Shown here: one piece after another, positions 1-15,100 of the stretch
Numbering within the stretch: the first letter of the stretch is position 1
Layout of the letters: every line of letters starts with the position of its first letter
Source: Stenopsyche tienmushanensis
Lineage: Eukaryota; Arthropoda; Insecta; Trichoptera; Stenopsychidae
Length of the DNA stretch: 64,000 nucleotides
Direction: 5' to 3'
Assembly: GCA_008973525.1 (NCBI GenBank)
Contig: WACJ01000039.1
Location: 1,612,001-1,676,000, forward strand
The notes under the pieces: generated by a model
Told to the model about the DNA's origin: nothing
Database searches by the model: none
The model's input: the letters and a program-made list of their open reading frames with translations, nothing else
Position numbers and translations under genes: made by a program

Positions 1-1149
1 ATCTGTTTAAAATTTAAATAATTTAATTGCAAATTATAAAATGATATTAAATAATATTGGTGTTTATCAATACATATATCAGAGGATTAAGCAAATGCTG
101 AATATTGTTGGAATAATGGAGAACTATCAGCAGATTTCGTAGCCTTTTTTATTATAGTAATTAGTAATTAATTTAAAAGAAAATAATTTCTTTAAAAGAA
201 ACTCCTTTTTTTCCCTCGAAAGAAAAAAGAATAAGAAAAGAAGAGCATTTGTTCTGTCCAATCAGTCATTCTTACTTCTTATCATATAGTTTGTCGTAAA
301 CAGCATAAACCACATATAATTAGTGACGATTCGATAAAACCAACAGCAATAGAAATGCTTTTTATGACCTGTGCTGATTAAGAAAAAAGATGAAGAATTT
401 TTATTTTACCAACCAACCACCTACTACAAAAGAAGCTTTTTTTAATCTGGTACAATCTAGTTTCAAAAAAGAAGATTTGTCTTAGAGTTAACGTCACAGT
501 ATCTGTACTGATAGTACGTCATCAATGCTTTGAGTACATCAAGTGTGCAAGAGTAAAAGAAGCAAATTTGTAAGAAAAACTGTTTTATTGCCTCTTCCAT
601 ATAGATCATGTTTCCAAAAAAAATATCAGTAGACCTGGATATTATTATGAAAGATCTCCAAATGCAAGGCCAAGATTACACTGTGATTGGACGAACATTG
701 CAATTAAGAGCAAGAAAGTAAAAGAAAATAAGGTGGCTTCCTTCTCAACATTAAATTTGCCCCTGAAAGACGAACACATCAAACTAGTAGATATTAACAA
801 TGTAACAATTGGGAACTTGTAAAAAGCTTGTAAGAGCTTTTAGCAAGTTCATGGATTTTACTGAATTATTAATAAGAATTGCAGGGAACACTAAGTAATT
901 TCTGTGTTTATTTCCTATATTATTGTATCAGTAATGTTCAATAAATACGGTTGCAGCTAAAAATGTTAAGAACCTCTGACCTACCATTATGAACGCAGAT
1001 TATAAGAACTTTTTACTGTATTTATATGTGATCAAAACAGATCTCCAATTTATTATAATAACTCATTGATCCAAATCATTGCTGGAGTACATCTTGGGTA
1101 CAAACACAAATGTTATTGTTTGTTTATTAAACATGAATATCTTTTTATA
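1..1149. other. Intergenic AT-rich DNA
   Basis: No gene supported. The part nearest 1150 may hold further decayed sequence of the adjacent Tc1/mariner relic on the minus strand, but similarity fades quickly. Confidence 0.5.
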
Positions 1150-1490
1150 CAAGAAGACAATATTTAAACGCGCTCGCTTCTGTGCGGGCTTTTTAGTGTT
1201 TTTTTTTTTTCATTTCAAGCGGTAGTTTTTCTGATTGTTTGTGATATATTGCCCTTTTTAGATCTTTTAGGGCTTGAGAAAAAGTTCATTTTTCAGAATT
1301 CTGGGAACGGAACCGGTCGATACTTTCAAACAAATGGATAACTTTTCCACGCTCTGCTTCGGATTTCGCTGAATTCTAAGAAATTCGCTGTTCATTTTCG
1401 GTCGCCATTTTTGCATCGTTATACTCTCAGTCTCATTGTACCGATTAATAGTACGACATTTAAATATTGATTTCAAGCTCGCTATTTGTC
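1150..1490 (-). mobile_element. Tc1/mariner-superfamily transposase relic
   Basis: The minus strand encodes a helix-turn-helix-like segment, with SVEKLSICLKVSTGSVPRIL and then NELFLKP interrupted by stops before KGQYIT. This matches the DNA-binding region of arthropod Tc1/mariner transposases of the type '...VSTGSVSRILKNEL.LKPYKIQK'. Beyond about 1200 it continues only as a fragment (NIVFL-like), with stops and shifts. No terminal inverted repeats were found. Non-functional. Confidence 0.6.
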
Positions 1491-2922
1491 AAACAATGTA
1501 TACATTTTAGCTGAATACGATTTTTTATAATATGTAATTTATATTGTTTTTGGCATTTATTGCATTGAAAATTGAATGTGAAACTTCCTTATACATAAAT
1601 AATATAGACATGCATTCAAGATATTTAACTATGCAAAAGAAATCGATACTTTACCAGCTTTTTATAAATCGCATCCTGAATTTTTGAGCGCCAGAATTTA
1701 TGTTCATCATCTACAAATTAATAAATGCGTAGAATACGGAACTTATGTGTAACGCGATCGATAGTCATAATAGGATGAACAGGAGCAGGGGTCCAGATGC
1801 AACTTCTCATGAATGTTATTTGTAGTTGTTATGAGAGAACATTTTGGGCTGTCGTACGTTGATAATATTATATTAGAGCTATAAATAAATACATATCACA
1901 AAAAGAGATTCGTTATGGAATTTAAGAAAATGCATTTTATAAGTATTTTTTTATTTTTATTTTACACATTTGAAATAATACAAACTATACAATCGACAGC
2001 AATAATTTAAAAATACATATTAAATATTTTTAACAGAGACATCTATATAAATCATTTTGAGTTAAAATAATTTAAAATCATAAAGATTTTCAATACTGCT
2101 CATAGATGGCGTTAAATGAATTAAATTAAAAATATTCTCTTCAAAAATATTTAAAACTATATTTTTGTAAAAATCAACACTTAAGCCTACAAAAAGCATA
2201 ATAATGTATAAAAATATTATTTTAGGAAATTATTTATATCAATAGCTGCATTTGCAATTTTTACAAATCAAAGATTTGACGATAAGATCACAACAAAATT
2301 TATCATTTTTGTTGTAATAAATTATTTCAATGTTCTTAAACGAGCAGATTTATAAAAATATAATGTCGTTTCGAACAATGATATTAAAAAATATATTCTA
2401 ACTTAATCCTATTAGGATTTAACTTAAATATAAAACAATCTCAAAATGTTTGCCGACTTTAATACATTATATATACTGAAATTATGTGCAAAAACTTTTA
2501 AATTAATATAAAAGCTTCAAATTTATTCATTTAAAAAAAGCATGTGATTCATTTATGATTTTTTAAAATATTTATTTAGAGCTTTTTATATATATTTTTT
2601 TATATACAAATGTTATATCACAAAATTTTTGAAATACATTATGGTAAAATTAAGCGCTTAAAATTACAATGATGAACGTTCGATTTGATTGTAATAGCGT
2701 TTAACATTTTTGATATCATTATACAAAAATGTCAAATAATTGAGTATAAAAGGCTTGGCAAATAGAGTTTTTTGCAGTATTATCCTTATTTTCGCCGAGA
2801 TCTAAATTATTAATTGAGGGCTAGATCTTTAGGAATTATTTCTGAAATTTTAAGATTGCAAAATGAACGTAGATAATAAACTAAAACTTATATTACAAAA
2901 TTAGCACGAGATTTTTTTTTCT
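1491..2922. other. Intergenic AT-rich DNA downstream of the Spaetzle-like gene
   Basis: Very AT-rich with homopolymer runs. I see no gene, repeat family or RNA gene. Confidence 0.6.
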
Positions 2923-2928
2923 TTTATT
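2923..2928 (-). terminator. Candidate polyadenylation signal of the Spaetzle-like gene
   Basis: The minus strand reads AATAAA about 190 nt past the stop codon. It is the first canonical hexamer seen downstream of the stop, which gives a short 3' UTR. Transcript data would be needed to confirm use. Confidence 0.45.
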
Positions 2929-3115
2929 GCGTATTAAATAGAAATTTATATAATTTAAAAATTGAACACTTTCTATAACAATGGTAACTTTAACATACTT
3001 TAATAAATGGAAACTATTTATGTTATTGTCGTGCAATTTGAACGAAAATGTTTGAATAACGAGGATTTTTGTAAACTGGATAAAGTTCGTTTGATACACT
3101 TTTGATGCAGATTTT

Positions 3116-6100
3116 TTAGGTTTGATTATTGCTGATGGTACAAAGACAACAGCTAGGGAACCAAAATATATCCGTATAAAGTCTCTGTCCTCCTTGATCA
3201 AGTGCTACAAGCCTCTTCTGTACATATCTCTGTTCGCAGCGAGATGTGTAACCGAGAGGTAGAGAGCATATGCCATCACATTGTTGTGACCTATTGACAG
3301 ATTTAAACACGTTTAATACACTGCTAAATAATCTTTACAATATCTAGTATCATATAAAAAAGGAAAAATGTATATTATGTAATAAAAAAATTAATTTGGA
3401 ACCATTTTATACTTACACACAAATTTCACTTTTAACGAGCTGCGAATATGAACTATCCATTGTCTCACCCATGTTAACTACATACATCCAGTTCCCTTGT
3501 TTGTTTAAAGCTGCTTTAGGCATTATAAATTGAAATCTTGTTGGACAAAGCTGTTCCCCACCAGTTCCCGGAGATTGTCTTTTAATTCTTCTAGGCTTAT
3601 CTCTTTCAACGATATCCATAAACGGATGCTTAAAGTTTTTAGGTATGTTTTGAAGTTGTTCAACTGTATCTCTTTTAGACATTTTTCGTACTTTAATATC
3701 ATTGCTGTCGACTGTTTTAAATGGCAATATGGATGAACTTGAGCGACGGTGGTCATTTGATTGTCTACAATGCAATAATTTATTTAAGAGAGATTTAGTA
3801 TAGTTTAAATGAAAGCTTTATAGTGCAGAACGTATATAAATGATAAAATATTTGTCATTATAAATACCTTTTCCACCAATCGTTAGGATTGTATGAGGTT
3901 ACAGCCGGTGGTACGAATTCCCCATACGAATATTGTTGTTGCTGCTTGTCGCCTGAAGTCCAGCCAGCCTCCCCACTAGATACGGCCTTGTAATTCGAAC
4001 TTGTCGTGTCTCGGGGCGGGCTGTAATACGGGCTTGGCCCATTATTATCGTAATACTCCAAATTGGGACCAAAATTGTTACGATGGAAATTCGAATTTGA
4101 AAATGGTGACATCTTCGGCACTTCAAAATAAGAATTACCACGCCAGAAGTCATCGTATTGATCCAAATTTATTCCACTAGGGAACGTGCCTCGATAATAG
4201 TCATTACCCTTGTCACTAGTCGGGGTTGAGTTTGATACTTTTGGGGGTAAATAGGAATCGCGTGATGGTAAATATGGCTGCGGTTGAGGTCGCTGTTGAT
4301 GACTCGGGTTGTAGTAACCGGTGTAACCTACATGGGATGTGTAACGCAATTAGTACAAAAACATGGGAGATGAATATGTAAACCCTCATCTTTCCGTCAG
4401 CCATTGTTTTCATTTTGTCAATTGATTAGATCGATTCCAGCCACCTTTTTACGTGTGTTATTTACACTATATACACATTTAATGTGAAACGCGGCCCATA
4501 TTGGTGTATAACTAGTGGATATTATTGAAGCTACTTAACAATTTAATACGCTCACTATAAATAGTCAAGTTAAATCACCATTTTTCAAACTACATATTGA
4601 GTTAATGTGCGCCAAATAATATATTGATTTCAATATCTACGCATCTGTGACGACAAGTTCTTGCAAATCCTTTGTGAATTTTAATGTATCAGATGTTCGT
4701 ATAATACAGTTTATATTATACCTCTTTCCTTACCATTTTAATGGTATAACGGGAAGTTTTTAAAGCATCACAAGAACATGGCACAGATACCATATCAATT
4801 TGATTGTATATATTAGTAGCATAGATGAAATTTAATTTGGTCATAAGAAAAACTGTATTTTTGAAAGCGAGTAAATACAAAAATTTGACCATATAGTGTA
4901 AATAAATTTGCATATAAGTGAATTATTGAAAAAATAGCAGGCGAAATGAGAAGGGTAAAAAGAAAATTTACAACTCCAGCTCAAAAACACATATAGAATA
5001 CGATACAATAAGTATGTAGAAGTCAATTAGATATGTATTTGTTTAATGATATGTACAATCGATGTCGCTGAAAGGATGTATTATCAATTTTATATGATTT
5101 AATCGCTTAAGAAATGTTTTCATACGTGCAATTTGCACATAATGAAATGAAAAAATCTTTTTTAAGGCGCAACATATTGAATTTATTTGAATAAATTCAT
5201 TAGAATGTGTATCCTTTTACCTATAAGTTATATCTTAAACGCATTGAACTTTAATTTATGGACGGATAGATTGTTGTTTTGGTAAAAATAAATCTAATGT
5301 AGGTCAATTAAAGTGAATAACGTTAAAATAACAAGGCAATAAATTAATACACAGTGCAACGGTTGCATAATGAATTACAGCTCAATGGTTCTATTTATTC
5401 GCAAAAGGGGTTTGTACTTTTACTTTGATTCCAAATACCTAATTTAGTCATATATTCAATCAATGTTTTAATATAAGAACTGCATATAGAATGATTCATA
5501 TCGGATTATTTAATATGATAAATGCACTTTTCTTAAATTATTTTGATAGAATAACCATTTAAGATGTAATTTATCTTGTTAAAAAATGTATGGAGGTTTT
5601 TCTTGTTGTAAAATAAGCTTTTCCGTGTGAACAAATTCAAAGTCCACCGTTACATTTATTCGTGAATAATTTAAATGCACATGTTACATTTGATTGTTCT
5701 ATGAAATTGTATAGTGCAAGACACTAATTTGTGATGGCATAAACGTGTTTTTTTGCAACGTGTAACATATTGAACTGTTTCAGAGTTTCTCAATCTTCAC
5801 AGTCAAAAAATTTAAATTCACACAATGCTACATGAGCTATTCTGAATGCTAATTTATGTTTTGATAGCATACTCTAAATGTAAATGACTCATTGTAAAAA
5901 TTGAGAAGTTACTCTTTGTGGTGTATATTTCAAAGTCAGTTTTAGTAAAAGTGAAATTTCATAATAGTAAATTATAGGCAACGAAGATGCTTTATTTTAG
6001 AATTGCAGTATCAGTATAGTAAAGTAAGCATAACTTAAATTAAGAAAAGTGTGTTGTTAATATATTTAATTGATATGGAACATACCACCGGGTGGAGATA

Positions 6101-9100
6101 TCGTATTGCCTTTATTTTGTCCAAAATATTGTTGCCCTTGATATCCTTGCCCGTGGTATTGTCCGTTGTTAAACGGCATGTTGCCATGGAATTGATCTTG
6201 GCCATGGTTTTGAGGCGGAGGTTGCTTCATAAAAGGCGGTGGCTTTTCAGTGACTAAGCTGATTCCTTGAATTCCTGAAAGAGAATGTGGTCCATAGCCA
6301 TATGGACCTTGCGATGGACGCGTTGCACCAAAATCGTCCTTGGTCTCATCGCTCAACAACGTTGAAAAGTCATACTCTCCTTTGTCCACCAAATGTCGAA
6401 TTAGGTCACTGCGAAGCATAAAAAAGCAAAATCAATCCTTCGCATCCTTTGCTAATTAGTATTTTAACTTTCAAATTGGTTCTTTGGCGTTACACCAAGG
6501 CGGTGCAAACAATTTATCACAAAAGAGACGGGCCTATTTGTTATTCATTAGTAGTGGTTGCCGAAAAAAGATTATAAATGCACGATCTGTCGCAAAAAAT
6601 GCAAATGATCTTAAATGACCGCAACCTGAGATGTGTGTAAAAAATAGCAATGTCCTCGGGAAGGTAAATTAAGACATTCTTAGGTAATAGTACATGTTCG
6701 ATTATCATTCAGGTCATTATGGCGGTCGACTCATCGATTTATTGACATCAATTAGGTGGAAAAAAACTTAATCTAAAATTCATTGCAGTATTTGGGGTTT
6801 CTTTGGAAAACTAACCGGATTTCATTTCTGAAAAAAACCAGGTTTTTCTCAATCACCACAAGACAAAAATATCAATACATACAAATTAGTGATCTCACAA
6901 TTGAACAAATATAATAAGCTTACTTTGGATAGTGATCCAATTGTTCACAATATGTATACCCGGGAGCCGCACAAGCTGGAGTGCGTCCCGGGGGCGCCGG
7001 CACGAAGGAGCAATCATCGCCGTACTCCAGCCCATGACCACATCTTCGTCCGCTCGTACACGGATGAAATAGCTGGGCCAACACTATTACCTGCGGACAA
7101 CACAAGGAATAAATTAGAGAAATGACACGGACATTAGCATTATGAAATCCATATCCATGTACGCGTCGACGTAATATGAATTAAGCTCGTTCGTATGGAG
7201 AAGGTGGCCCTGATGCGCAACATTTTAGTAGAATCACGATCCAAATGTCTTTGGCGAAAGCGACTTCGCAGAATATGCGATTGTGTCTACTGCTTGGTAA
7301 AACGACAAGTGCGATTGACATCTAAAAGTAGTGTCCAATTGCAAAATTCCTCAAAGTTCCGCAATGTTGTCCTACATAGGGTGCAACAAATAAGGACTGT
7401 TGTCTATTAAAAAGGTTAATGAATAGGATATTCAGCATGCTGATATAAATCCTTAAGCATTGATATGTCTAGGCAATTTGAGTATGCAATATCATCGTTT
7501 TTGTAAATCAGAAGCACTTTAAAACTCCACTCATCTAAATACATGTTTGATCTTTGGATCAAAAATCATTGTTATTTAAGAAAGGTAGTTATTATACTTG
7601 AGTTACATTATGGTTTTAATAGCCTCCTTATTTTGCTATGGATTGTTTGAGTAAATGTTGTATATTCATATTATATTAGGGGGAACCAAAAAATATTCAA
7701 AATAATAAGTATAATTATATGCATTATTCAATACATCTTCCAATTATATTGGCAGTCCTTCGATTCCTGCATTTTTGAGTTGTTTTTCTCTCAGGCTCAA
7801 GCTTTCAAGCTCCATGGATCTTATCCTCGTATTTTATCCAGTGAAAATTTTACTTTATAAAGGGGGAGGGAATTATCACGAAGTAGGATCGTCTTCTTTC
7901 TATTGAATAAATACGAATATGATTTTAGACATTAACTGTAAATCATCTCCTGGATATCCATTTTTTTTTTAAAGTTAACTAATACGTATGTTATAAAACA
8001 ATATACAAAGCTAGTCCCAAAAGTACGCGACCTAACATATAGAGGGCGGTTAATTAAAAAAAAAATACTATGATAGAAAGTGTCTAGACGATACGTTGAT
8101 TTCGTGATCATGCAGATCATGTAAAATGGCGCAAAAAGCCCTATAAAACGGAATGGCCACAAGGTTTGTATGTCCAATCGGTCCGCTTTTCAGACCGCTA
8201 ATATAACGAATGAGCGCCTCACGATCGGATTCCGGATTCGGATTCATGTCTACAGAACGATTACAAACTCTCATTATGAAACGAAATTGACTGAAGAAGA
8301 CTAATTGGGTGGATTGTTTAAATTTTACAATCGTTCGAAAATATTATTGTCTTTATTATGTTATAAAAAAGGGATTAACTTAGCAAAGTAGAATTTTTCA
8401 AGTAAAACAAAAACCATGTGCAACTCTCGACTGGGTCGGTATTCTGCGATTTGCGCCCCAAACGTGGCGGGCGTCAGCTTTGCCATGCCCTTGTTATGGT
8501 TCAGACTTTAACCATATTGCAAATTTATCTATCTGTGGTAAAACTTTAGAGACATGATGAATTTTCATGTGAAAGTCGATTGATGGCAAGAAACTAGAAA
8601 AATGGGCAATACAAAGAGAATCCTCTATAAAAAAATATTCCTGATAAGCTGATATTTGCACAAAAATATTTTTTATAGAAAAATATGTGCGTACAAATTT
8701 TTAGCTACCATCTTGAATTTTTTGATTTGTGCAAATTTTGATCAATTAAAAATAGTCGATGATTATTATTTTATTAACATTTTCCTTACTGTGCTAAAAA
8801 CACCCTTACGCTCCGATGATATGTATTTGGTACACCATATGAAAAATTGATTTAAAAATCACAACATTATTAGGGTTGAGTTGTAATAAATACATCATAG
8901 GGAAGGAAAGGCTTATATTTTAATTGAATATAATTTTTGTGACATTTGTATACAATATATTAAATAAATACGTTTAACTTATTTTTTTTAATGGATTAAG
9001 TTGAAGTGATGAAATGTATAGATTCTGTGCAGACGGTTAATAATTGTTAGATGTTTTGATTTTAATACTTTTATGATAAAATATAACAATATTTCGATTT

Positions 9101-12100
9101 TTAATAACAGATTTAAGTATAATTGAATATATTATTGCATTTAATTCATCCAAAATGATAATATTAAATTTGGTCATGGACGTCGTGACATTGGACCGCA
9201 ATAGGTTAAAAATTATTTATTAGATTTTTAATAATATTTTTTAATGAAAATTAATATAAAAAGACTGCGAATTGATATTAAAATATAAAAAAACTGTATT
9301 AATATGCTTACAAGTCCAAAAATGAATGCAGAATGCGTCATTATTTTAAGCTTACCCAACGGTACCAAATTATGGCGTGCGGGTGTGAAGCACATACGGT
9401 CACGGTCCAAGCAATTTAACAAAGACATTTAGAATTTAATCACTATAATCACTTATCTGCATATCAAATATGTGCACGTATCCTGCATTTTTTAATGGCT
9501 TCCACGAATATTACAGAAATCTATGGAAAAATATAATTGCCATATTCAGGAGTATGGGAGAGTTCAAAATTGATTTCCATTCTTAAATAAGGTATTGTAT
9601 TTTTTGATCGAAGTAATTAAAAAGTAAAAAATACTCACATTATCTGATTACAATAAAAAGTGTATTTGTTAAGTGTATAAGTTGTCAAGTAAAAATAGCC
9701 TCATATAAAGGTATTTCTTATTATCTTTCAATTTATTTTGATAATGGAGATGAATTAATCATAAGTCCATTATGATTTAATAGCAAAATATGACATTTAT
9801 ATGCAGTCAATACTGGCATTCAACAACAAGTATCTGCGTTGGTTTTATATTCATGCTACAATTCCTAGTTGATATCCGTCATAAATGTAAGACTTATATG
9901 ACAAAATAATGACATAGTTTACAGCCCAAGCTAGATTTACACCAACTAGCAGCACAAGCAGGCTTTACAAGTGCTTTAATCGAGATTTAGATAATAATCT
10001 TAAAAATAAAGATGATACATTAACAATACAAAAGTGAAAGTATATATTTATCAATAATAATATTTGAAAATAAATTGATCTTATAATTTATGTGAAAATA
10101 TTAATGCAATGGAAATGAAAATGTATTCATGTAATATTTCGCTAATTTTTACATAACCAATGATTATTGAATTTGTGCAATTTCTATAGACTTTGATACT
10201 GTTTTTCTTTTATTTGATCTTTTATCTGAGCTATTGAAATTTCTCTGGCATTCAATCTTCATCGAAATGTCATTAGTCACTTCTATTAAGTCTATCAGAT
10301 GTATTCAATGTTTTTGTTCTTTCCATGAAGGTTTTTAAAACATCAACAGCTTCATATAATGTTGCTTAATCTAGCGCCTATTTTTAAAAATACGCATTCA
10401 ATACCAGTAAAAACAGTCAGTAGGATCATGATCTGGGACATATTTGGTTGGGCCTATCTTTCGGCTTTGATGATGATAGTATTTTTCAGTATATATGCTG
10501 ACATTTCAATTCAAAATCGTATTGAAAGATCAATACTTTATTATTAAAACTTTATTTTTTCAATTTTTTTTTTTGAGTCAATATAAAATATAATATATTC
10601 CCTATCATTATTAACAACGAACTATCACTTTTTCTGCAAGTCTTATATCTCTTCTGAGTATGGCTTCATGTAGACTTATATTGTCATGATATAAAATAGC
10701 CCAATTAAGGGGTCATCTCACATTATCACGTCATTTTTTTATTTCATATTTCGAAAGTACATATCTCTAAGAATGTCGTCTAGAATTTTGGTGACGAAAT
10801 TTGGATTATTTAAATACTTTTCAGTCAATTCGCGAAATGCACTCTAAGCAATCACTTCATCCAGATTGAGCCCCAACGTCTTTGAGAACACTGCGGTCCC
10901 AAGCTTGCCCCTATACCTGTTTTTGTTTGCAAGCCAGAGGTTCTTGTTGGGGACCTTTCTGTTGGAGATTTAAAAAAGGCGAATAAGCAAGTGGATAGTA
11001 AGGGCACAAAAAGAAAGAGCTCTGTACGAAGTGCTTAGAAAATCTAATAGCTAACTAATGAATTGATAAAAGATTTATCTAATTAACGTGGCTTAGTTAT
11101 CCGCCGACATCCTGACCCAATACAAAATATGAGAAATGCTTTTTAATACACATACATACAATCATAAAATTTCGACTGATGAAGTTCCTCAGCATTCACA
11201 CTGTCCGGAAGGCGCAGATTCTTGCTGCGAATGGTAGAAACATTCAACTATAAGATCGTTATATTTGTACAAGTATCCTCGCGTTCTCAACAAGGGAAGA
11301 TAGCAATTCTTAAGACTCATTTATGCAAAATTATTGTCTGATAATTTACTGCAAAGATGCGTTGGTCCCAAATACCAAAAACACTGGTCTCTGGTACCGA
11401 AAAATATTTTTGTGGCAAAAAAAAATACTGGAAATCGCGACATACACTGCAGCTTACATTATTAACGAAGGATTTGAATCTATTTTAAGAATAATGCTCG
11501 TCATGGGGATCACAATTACAACCGCCGAGGCTTTGGATCTTCTAAAGAAGATAGAACAGCTCGCAGAGATGCCAGATCAGCCAAAAAAGACATGTTGAAG
11601 ACAACCGAAAGATTGATTTATGGAACTGGTTTGGAATGGAATGTTTTCTTTTTCAACAATTTTTAAGTACTTCAAACTTTAAATGCATTTTTCTCGAAAC
11701 GACATTTTTGCATGCAGTATTGAAAGAATTTTGAAAAACCAAGTCGCCGATTGATCTGAATTTTTATGAGATTATTCTACACATGTATGGTTATGATATT
11801 TCGCAAAATCAAATCAAAATATGTATTTTAAGTTGCGTTTTACATTAAAAAAAATACCACCAAAAAAGGTATTTTTTCCAAACTTTTTTCAAATCAGCAG
11901 CAATTTTATTACTTTTAAACAAAATAAATAAATTTCAAAAAATATTCATTTCATGATACTGTGTATTTTCTGTGAAAAAAAAAATACTAAAAATTGCCTA
12001 TTTTTGAGTCGTCAAAGTGAGATGACCTCTTAATAATAGAATAAGATTTATGACACAATAAACAAAGCTGATAAACTATACAACAACAAGAAAAAATATA

Positions 12101-15100
12101 TAGTGATGTTCCCTTCATCGTGTATGAATATAAAGTGTATTCAAACAAGAGCGTGCAAAAATAAAAATAAATCTTTTGAGAGGTATGTCTGGATACATTG
12201 TCAGTAAAATAGTGTAAATAATGAGTCTACAGCGTTTTTTTAGTACGAAAATAATTGTACAACATTTTATATTATGCTTGGTTGATGTTGATTTGTATTA
12301 TTATTAAAAGACATATTAATAAGTGATGATGTCGAAAAATTGAAGATCCTTAGGGATGCATTCGCATAAGCACTTGCTATACCCATGGCTGACCCAGCGG
12401 ATCTACAAACTTATAACCGCAGGTCAATTGGGTGCCATGTTACGTTTTCAACCCGCAGCGTCTTGCAATGATGATGGACACAATAGGAGCCAGTTTCCAT
12501 GTAATATTTCATAACTGAGCTGCCAAAAATACAGAGGAGGCGCACATATTACGTGTTGTGTACACTGGGTATCAGATAGGAGAAGCGAGTGGCGGAAACG
12601 TCGACTTTCAGTTTCTTATTTGGTATGTGGAACGATTGACGTACAATGGAAACAGCTTCAGGCCAGAGAGCTGCAGCAGGCGGCCTGCGAGCCGGATCCG
12701 GTTCCTTCTGACTCACTTGACAAAACGCATTCGTGAACGTCTCTTGCGAAACACTTGCGCAAATACCATTCTTTGTCCGATCGGCTTACATTCAAACCAA
12801 TGTCAATTTGATTCCATACGAAAAAATGTATATTAATTACGCAGGCAGATTCGAAAGTAAATCTCGATTTGTGCAATGATTGATGGATGATGACGACTTT
12901 AGCACACTTAAATAAATAGAAGCGTTAAATTGAATTTCGGCCCCGTGCTATGTCGTCACTAGAAAGGCGCCGAAATCCTTCAGGTGGCAAATTGCACAAA
13001 TTGAAGCAAATAATGCACGAGATAGGATAAAAGCTCTCATCTGATCTTATCAAATTTTCCGACAAGAAGAAGCTACGTTCATTTTTTTAAGATAAGAAGT
13101 CATCTTCTCTTTCAAGGATCCATTATTAAAATTTACTGCTATTTTTGCATTGATAAATATTTTGCACTATTTTAAGATGCTATGTCCATTATCGATTGTA
13201 GGTGATCTCTACAAGAGATTTTTTAGGGAGTGGAATATTTTTATAGTGGTTTCCCATAAGTCTTCCATGTGTGGTTAAACTAGTATAGGAGTACACATGG
13301 GCCTCGAATAACACGGTTTTATAATATACGGTTTTGATATAACATAGCTGATGAATTGTAATATATTTTGGTACAATACGATTTCAAAAACTAAAAAAAA
13401 TCTAAAATAAATTGGGACGCTGACATAGAATTTACCAAAAAAATTACTTAAAAATTCGCTAAAATTATTAAAAAAACAAGGGCTATATATCAGACTAGAT
13501 ATTTTATGTGAGTGAAACGGGATTGTATTGAAAAAAGATGCCCTATTGAAATTACATAAGAAAAAGCGAAAAATATGCGAAGGGATTCAAGATGGCAATA
13601 GAAATAATATCTTTTCCCATGTGTTCTAATTCTTCCGGAGATATCATAATGAAACTTTTATTTATTAATCGGTCTTTAACCCATTAAAGAGGTAAGACAC
13701 AGAGTTGTGTCTGAATTCCAGTGATACAGAAAGAGACGAAGAATGTCTTGCATGTTGACTTTGGAGAGAAACAGAGACGGAAAGAGTATGTTGCGTACGT
13801 CGTACGATTGTATAAAACATTAACCTAGATTTATTGACTAATAATGATATGTAAATGATATAATGAATCGCTTTCAAATGTATTATTTAAGTTTACGCAA
13901 AGAAATGAACGAATATTGTGTGCTATCGACAGTGTTTATTTATTTATGTACAAGCTTCATACACGCTGCGACGATCCTGATAGATAAATGGATTTGTACG
14001 GATGATAAGTGGCGGATGCACAAAATAAATTTATTGTAGAAGTTAAAAAGTTTTACACCTACTGCGCGAGCCTTAAACTAAGAATCTAGTACATAAACAA
14101 TTATAACAACATAATATATAAATAATGTGTAATATCATACATTCTAAACCCAACCTTGATTATTTTTTTACTATAAGTTTTAGATTGAATTTTTGGCTCT
14201 TCTATACATTAAAGGTGGCAAATTTTGCTTAAATGAGAATTCAGTTAAATGAGATATGGAACAAGTTATGATAAAAATGGAATATTTTCCGGCTATCCCT
14301 TTTATGGGACTATTTCCAACCATTTTTACATGGTTGTCAGTCATACCTCCTGTAGATTTGAATCCAAGATGACTGAGTTATGAGTTCAACTGCTTAACCA
14401 CGGGACTATCTAAAGAAATATTGAATATATTAAATATGCGATTTAAATATCAATGGTTTGCGCATATTATATGTATGCTTATTATTTACGTTAATTGTTG
14501 ACCATAACTGTCATGTAATTTCAATTCGTACGTCAGTTGATTTGTATTAAAAATCCAGATGCTTGTAAATATGTAAATATTTGTTCATTTAGTGACAATG
14601 AGATTAAAATCAGAACATCTAACGTCAACATTTTGAACAGAATTTGGATAAGATTCTCAAATATTTGGGACGCGTACTTTGATGTTTGCCCTCTTCACGA
14701 CGCAGCCTAAATTCTAAGGATAAAAATTGAATCGCAGAGAATAAATGATGTTTTTAACATTGACACACATGCATTGTTACAATCGATGGGGCAACGATTA
14801 GGAAAATTTTAATATATGTATAACACGCCAAAAAACTTCAAACATACTACGAAGGTGAAAAAATATGTGCCACCATAATAATTGTATACAAAGACACATT
14901 TTTTTCCAAATTGTATTTTCGTCACGCCCGTCTTTCAAAGACACATGTCATCCGCCACCTTTCTCTCGTTTTTAACTTATATGCGCTCTGATGTAAACAT
15001 GTCGTAATTGACTCGTTGACATCCGTGGACCTTAAAAGATTACATTGTCGACTCGTGTTCCATTCGAAAAATCAATTCATCGATTCCCATTAAGGTCACA

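Noticed and set aside
3899..4413. Alternative frames over exon 4 of the Spaetzle-like gene
   Set aside because: Shadows of the true frame, which is fixed by splice phases on both sides.
9341..9428. Alternative first exon for the Spaetzle-like gene (MSLLNCLDRDRMCF... then GTAAGC donor)
   Set aside because: The donor is in phase 1, whereas exon 2 needs phase 0, and the peptide is not signal-like. The 31383-31421 exon fits both requirements.
12558..12876. Opposing open frames of about 92 and 72 codons
   Set aside because: Less AT-rich patch, but no recognisable protein motif in any frame and no repeat partner in the window.
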